From the NCBI RefSeq assembly GCF_002483315.1, contig NZ_DLHR01000020.1, positions 199,821-263,820 on the forward strand: DNA of 64,000 nucleotides, written 5' to 3'. The notes under the pieces are model-generated. The model did not search any database. It was given only the letters and a program-made list of their open reading frames with translations, and was not told where the DNA came from. Shown here piece after piece: positions 63,087-64,000 of this stretch (positions are counted from its first letter, which is position 1; the number at the start of each line of letters is the position of its first letter). The DNA comes from Flavobacterium sp. UBA7663 (GTDB taxonomy: Bacteria; Bacteroidota; Bacteroidia; Flavobacteriales; Flavobacteriaceae). The position numbers and the translations under genes were made by a program.

Positions 63087-63896
63087 ATGTTACAAGATAG
63101 AACACAAATAAATATACTTTTCTCTTGCTCAGGCGAACCAAAAAAAGATTTTGAGCCGTTTGTTCAAGACTTTGCTTTGTCATTTATCTTAACAGGAAAA
63201 ATGATAATAAATAACGGAACAGAAACTACAGAATACAATACAGGCGACATTGGCTTTATATCAAAAAATCAATTGGTAAAAACGCAAAAACTACCACAAG
63301 ACAATAAACCATTTATGGGAATTAGTATTTTTTTGCCTAAAGAAACACTTTATAATTTTTCTAAAGAACATAATATTTTACCAAAAGGACAATATACAGG
63401 CAAACCAAATTTTATATTTCCTCACGACCCATTTTTAAAAGGTTTTTTTGATTCTATTGTTCCTTATTTTGAAAATCCAGATGCGTTAACCGAAAATTTG
63501 GCGACAATAAAAACCAACGAAATCATAGAGCTTTTGATTAAAAAAACACAAATGCAAAATCTTCTTTTCAATTTTCAAGACGATTTTAAAATTGATTTAG
63601 AAGCCTATATGAATAGAAATTTTACGCACAATATTCCTTTAGAACAATTTGCAAAACTAACAGGAAGAAGTATTTCAACATTCAAAAGAGATTTTCAAGA
63701 AATATTTAAAGAAACACCAAGTAAGTGGCTAATTAAAAAACGACTTGACTTGGCACATTTTTTAATTACTAAACAAAACAAAAAACCAGTAGAAGTTTAC
63801 TATGACGTTGGCTTTGTAAGTTTCGCTCATTTTTCTCGAACATTTAAAGCAGAATTTAAAATAAACCCATCGGAAATAGAAAAAAACCACAGCTAA
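63087..63896 (+). CDS. AraC-family transcriptional regulator
   Basis: 269 residues: a degenerate N-terminal cupin-like half and a C-terminal AraC double HTH (LEQFAKLTGRSISTFKRDF and PVEVYYDVGFVSFAHFSRTF). The last codons CAC AGC TAA overlap the CACAGCTAAC cassette-edge motif. It probably regulates the neighbouring SDR/membrane protein genes. Confidence 0.88.
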   Translation: MLQDRTQINILFSCSGEPKKDFEPFVQDFALSFILTGKMIINNGTETTEYNTGDIGFISKNQLVKTQKLPQDNKPFMGISIFLPKETLYNFSKEHNILPKGQYTGKPNFIFPHDPFLKGFFDSIVPYFENPDALTENLATIKTNEIIELLIKKTQMQNLLFNFQDDFKIDLEAYMNRNFTHNIPLEQFAKLTGRSISTFKRDFQEIFKETPSKWLIKKRLDLAHFLITKQNKKPVEVYYDVGFVSFAHFSRTFKAEFKINPSEIEKNHS

Positions 63897-64000
63897 CACA
63901 CGTTTGGCGCAATTGCGAATTTTCTGGTAAATTCACGTTTACATTTCGCAAGAAATTTTATCTTTAACAGAAAATAATCAGTTTCGAAGTTCGCAACTGA
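63888..64000. repeat. first part of a long imperfect palindrome, attC-like
   Basis: After CACAGCTAAC the sequence reads GTTTGGCGCAATTGCGAA; the window ends with TTCGCAACTGA, which is nearly the reverse complement of the GCAATTGCGAA part. The arms are about 60-75 bases apart. The element runs off the window, where a CGCCAAAC...GTTAGCTG continuation would be expected. Long single-stranded-foldable separators like this are seen between accessory gene cassettes in Bacteroidota. Confidence 0.45.

Noticed and set aside
1..64000. CRISPR array, prophage or insertion sequence
   Set aside because: I found no regularly spaced short repeats, no phage structural genes and no transposase or integrase in any frame.

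Overview
The window is AT-rich DNA from a member of the Bacteroidota, most likely a denitrifying Flavobacteriaceae. Supporting signs are the TAnnTTTG-type promoters, the many lipoproteins with short leaders, a clade-II-type (Sec/lipoprotein) NosZ, the flavobacterial GAF protein, and gene families such as YobI-type NTPases and PycTM. I saw no complete tRNA, rRNA, CRISPR array, prophage or intact transposase.

Left edge (1-1950): a TetR / TolC / adaptor-lipoprotein efflux operon on the minus strand, with a probable TetR operator.

Denitrification island (about 2000-37900): nirK (fused to cytochrome c), nirV-like, Sco and porin; divergent ric and norCB; norQ, norD, a hemerythrin/PAS protein, a lipoprotein carbonic anhydrase, norE and norF; a large unrecognised FMN-barrel-like protein and OsmC; a cytochrome c lipoprotein, nosZ, a nosB-like membrane protein, nosL, nosD, nosF, nosY and a truncated haemoglobin; a fasciclin lipoprotein; a Crp/Fnr regulator co-transcribed with a heme-copper-oxidase-like membrane protein; a copper-binding lipoprotein and an OprC/NosA-like copper receptor; two Rrf2 (NsrR-like) regulators; a second NorC/NorB-like pair in one operon with nadA and nadB; and anaerobic ribonucleotide reductase nrdD/nrdG, with the glycyl-radical segment in a separate 54-residue ORF. 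Together these convert nitrite to NO, N2O and N2, supply copper, repair NO damage and keep NAD and dNTP synthesis running without oxygen. No nitrate reductase is visible.

Eight copies of one palindrome (ATGAT-N4-ATCAT with few mismatches) precede these transcription units. In all ten promoters a TAnnTTTG-like element lies 35.5-37.5 bp from the palindrome centre, exactly 36.5 bp in eight. This is the geometry of a class-II Fnr/DNR-activated regulon, and the Crp/Fnr gene at 25574-26161 is the obvious candidate regulator.

Accessory region (38190-61360): bounded by two 106-bp direct repeats with only two differences. It holds a YobI-like P-loop NTPase, a terminator followed by a tRNA-3'-end-like scrap, and a run of two Crp/Fnr regulators with redox enzymes (MBL, two NTF2-like, quinone oxidoreductase, DoxX, pirin, old yellow enzyme, GMC oxidoreductase, two SDRs), three of which are preceded by near-identical terminator-promoter modules. 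It ends with a tight four-gene operon: GAF-HD fusion, PycTM membrane protein, a 1222-residue metallophosphoesterase / kinase-like / beta-barrel lipoprotein, and a beta-propeller lipoprotein.

Right edge (61640-64000): an SDR, a small membrane protein and an AraC regulator, bracketed by an inverted GTTAGCTGTG / CACAGCTAAC pair and followed by the first part of a long imperfect palindrome that looks like an attC-type cassette separator.
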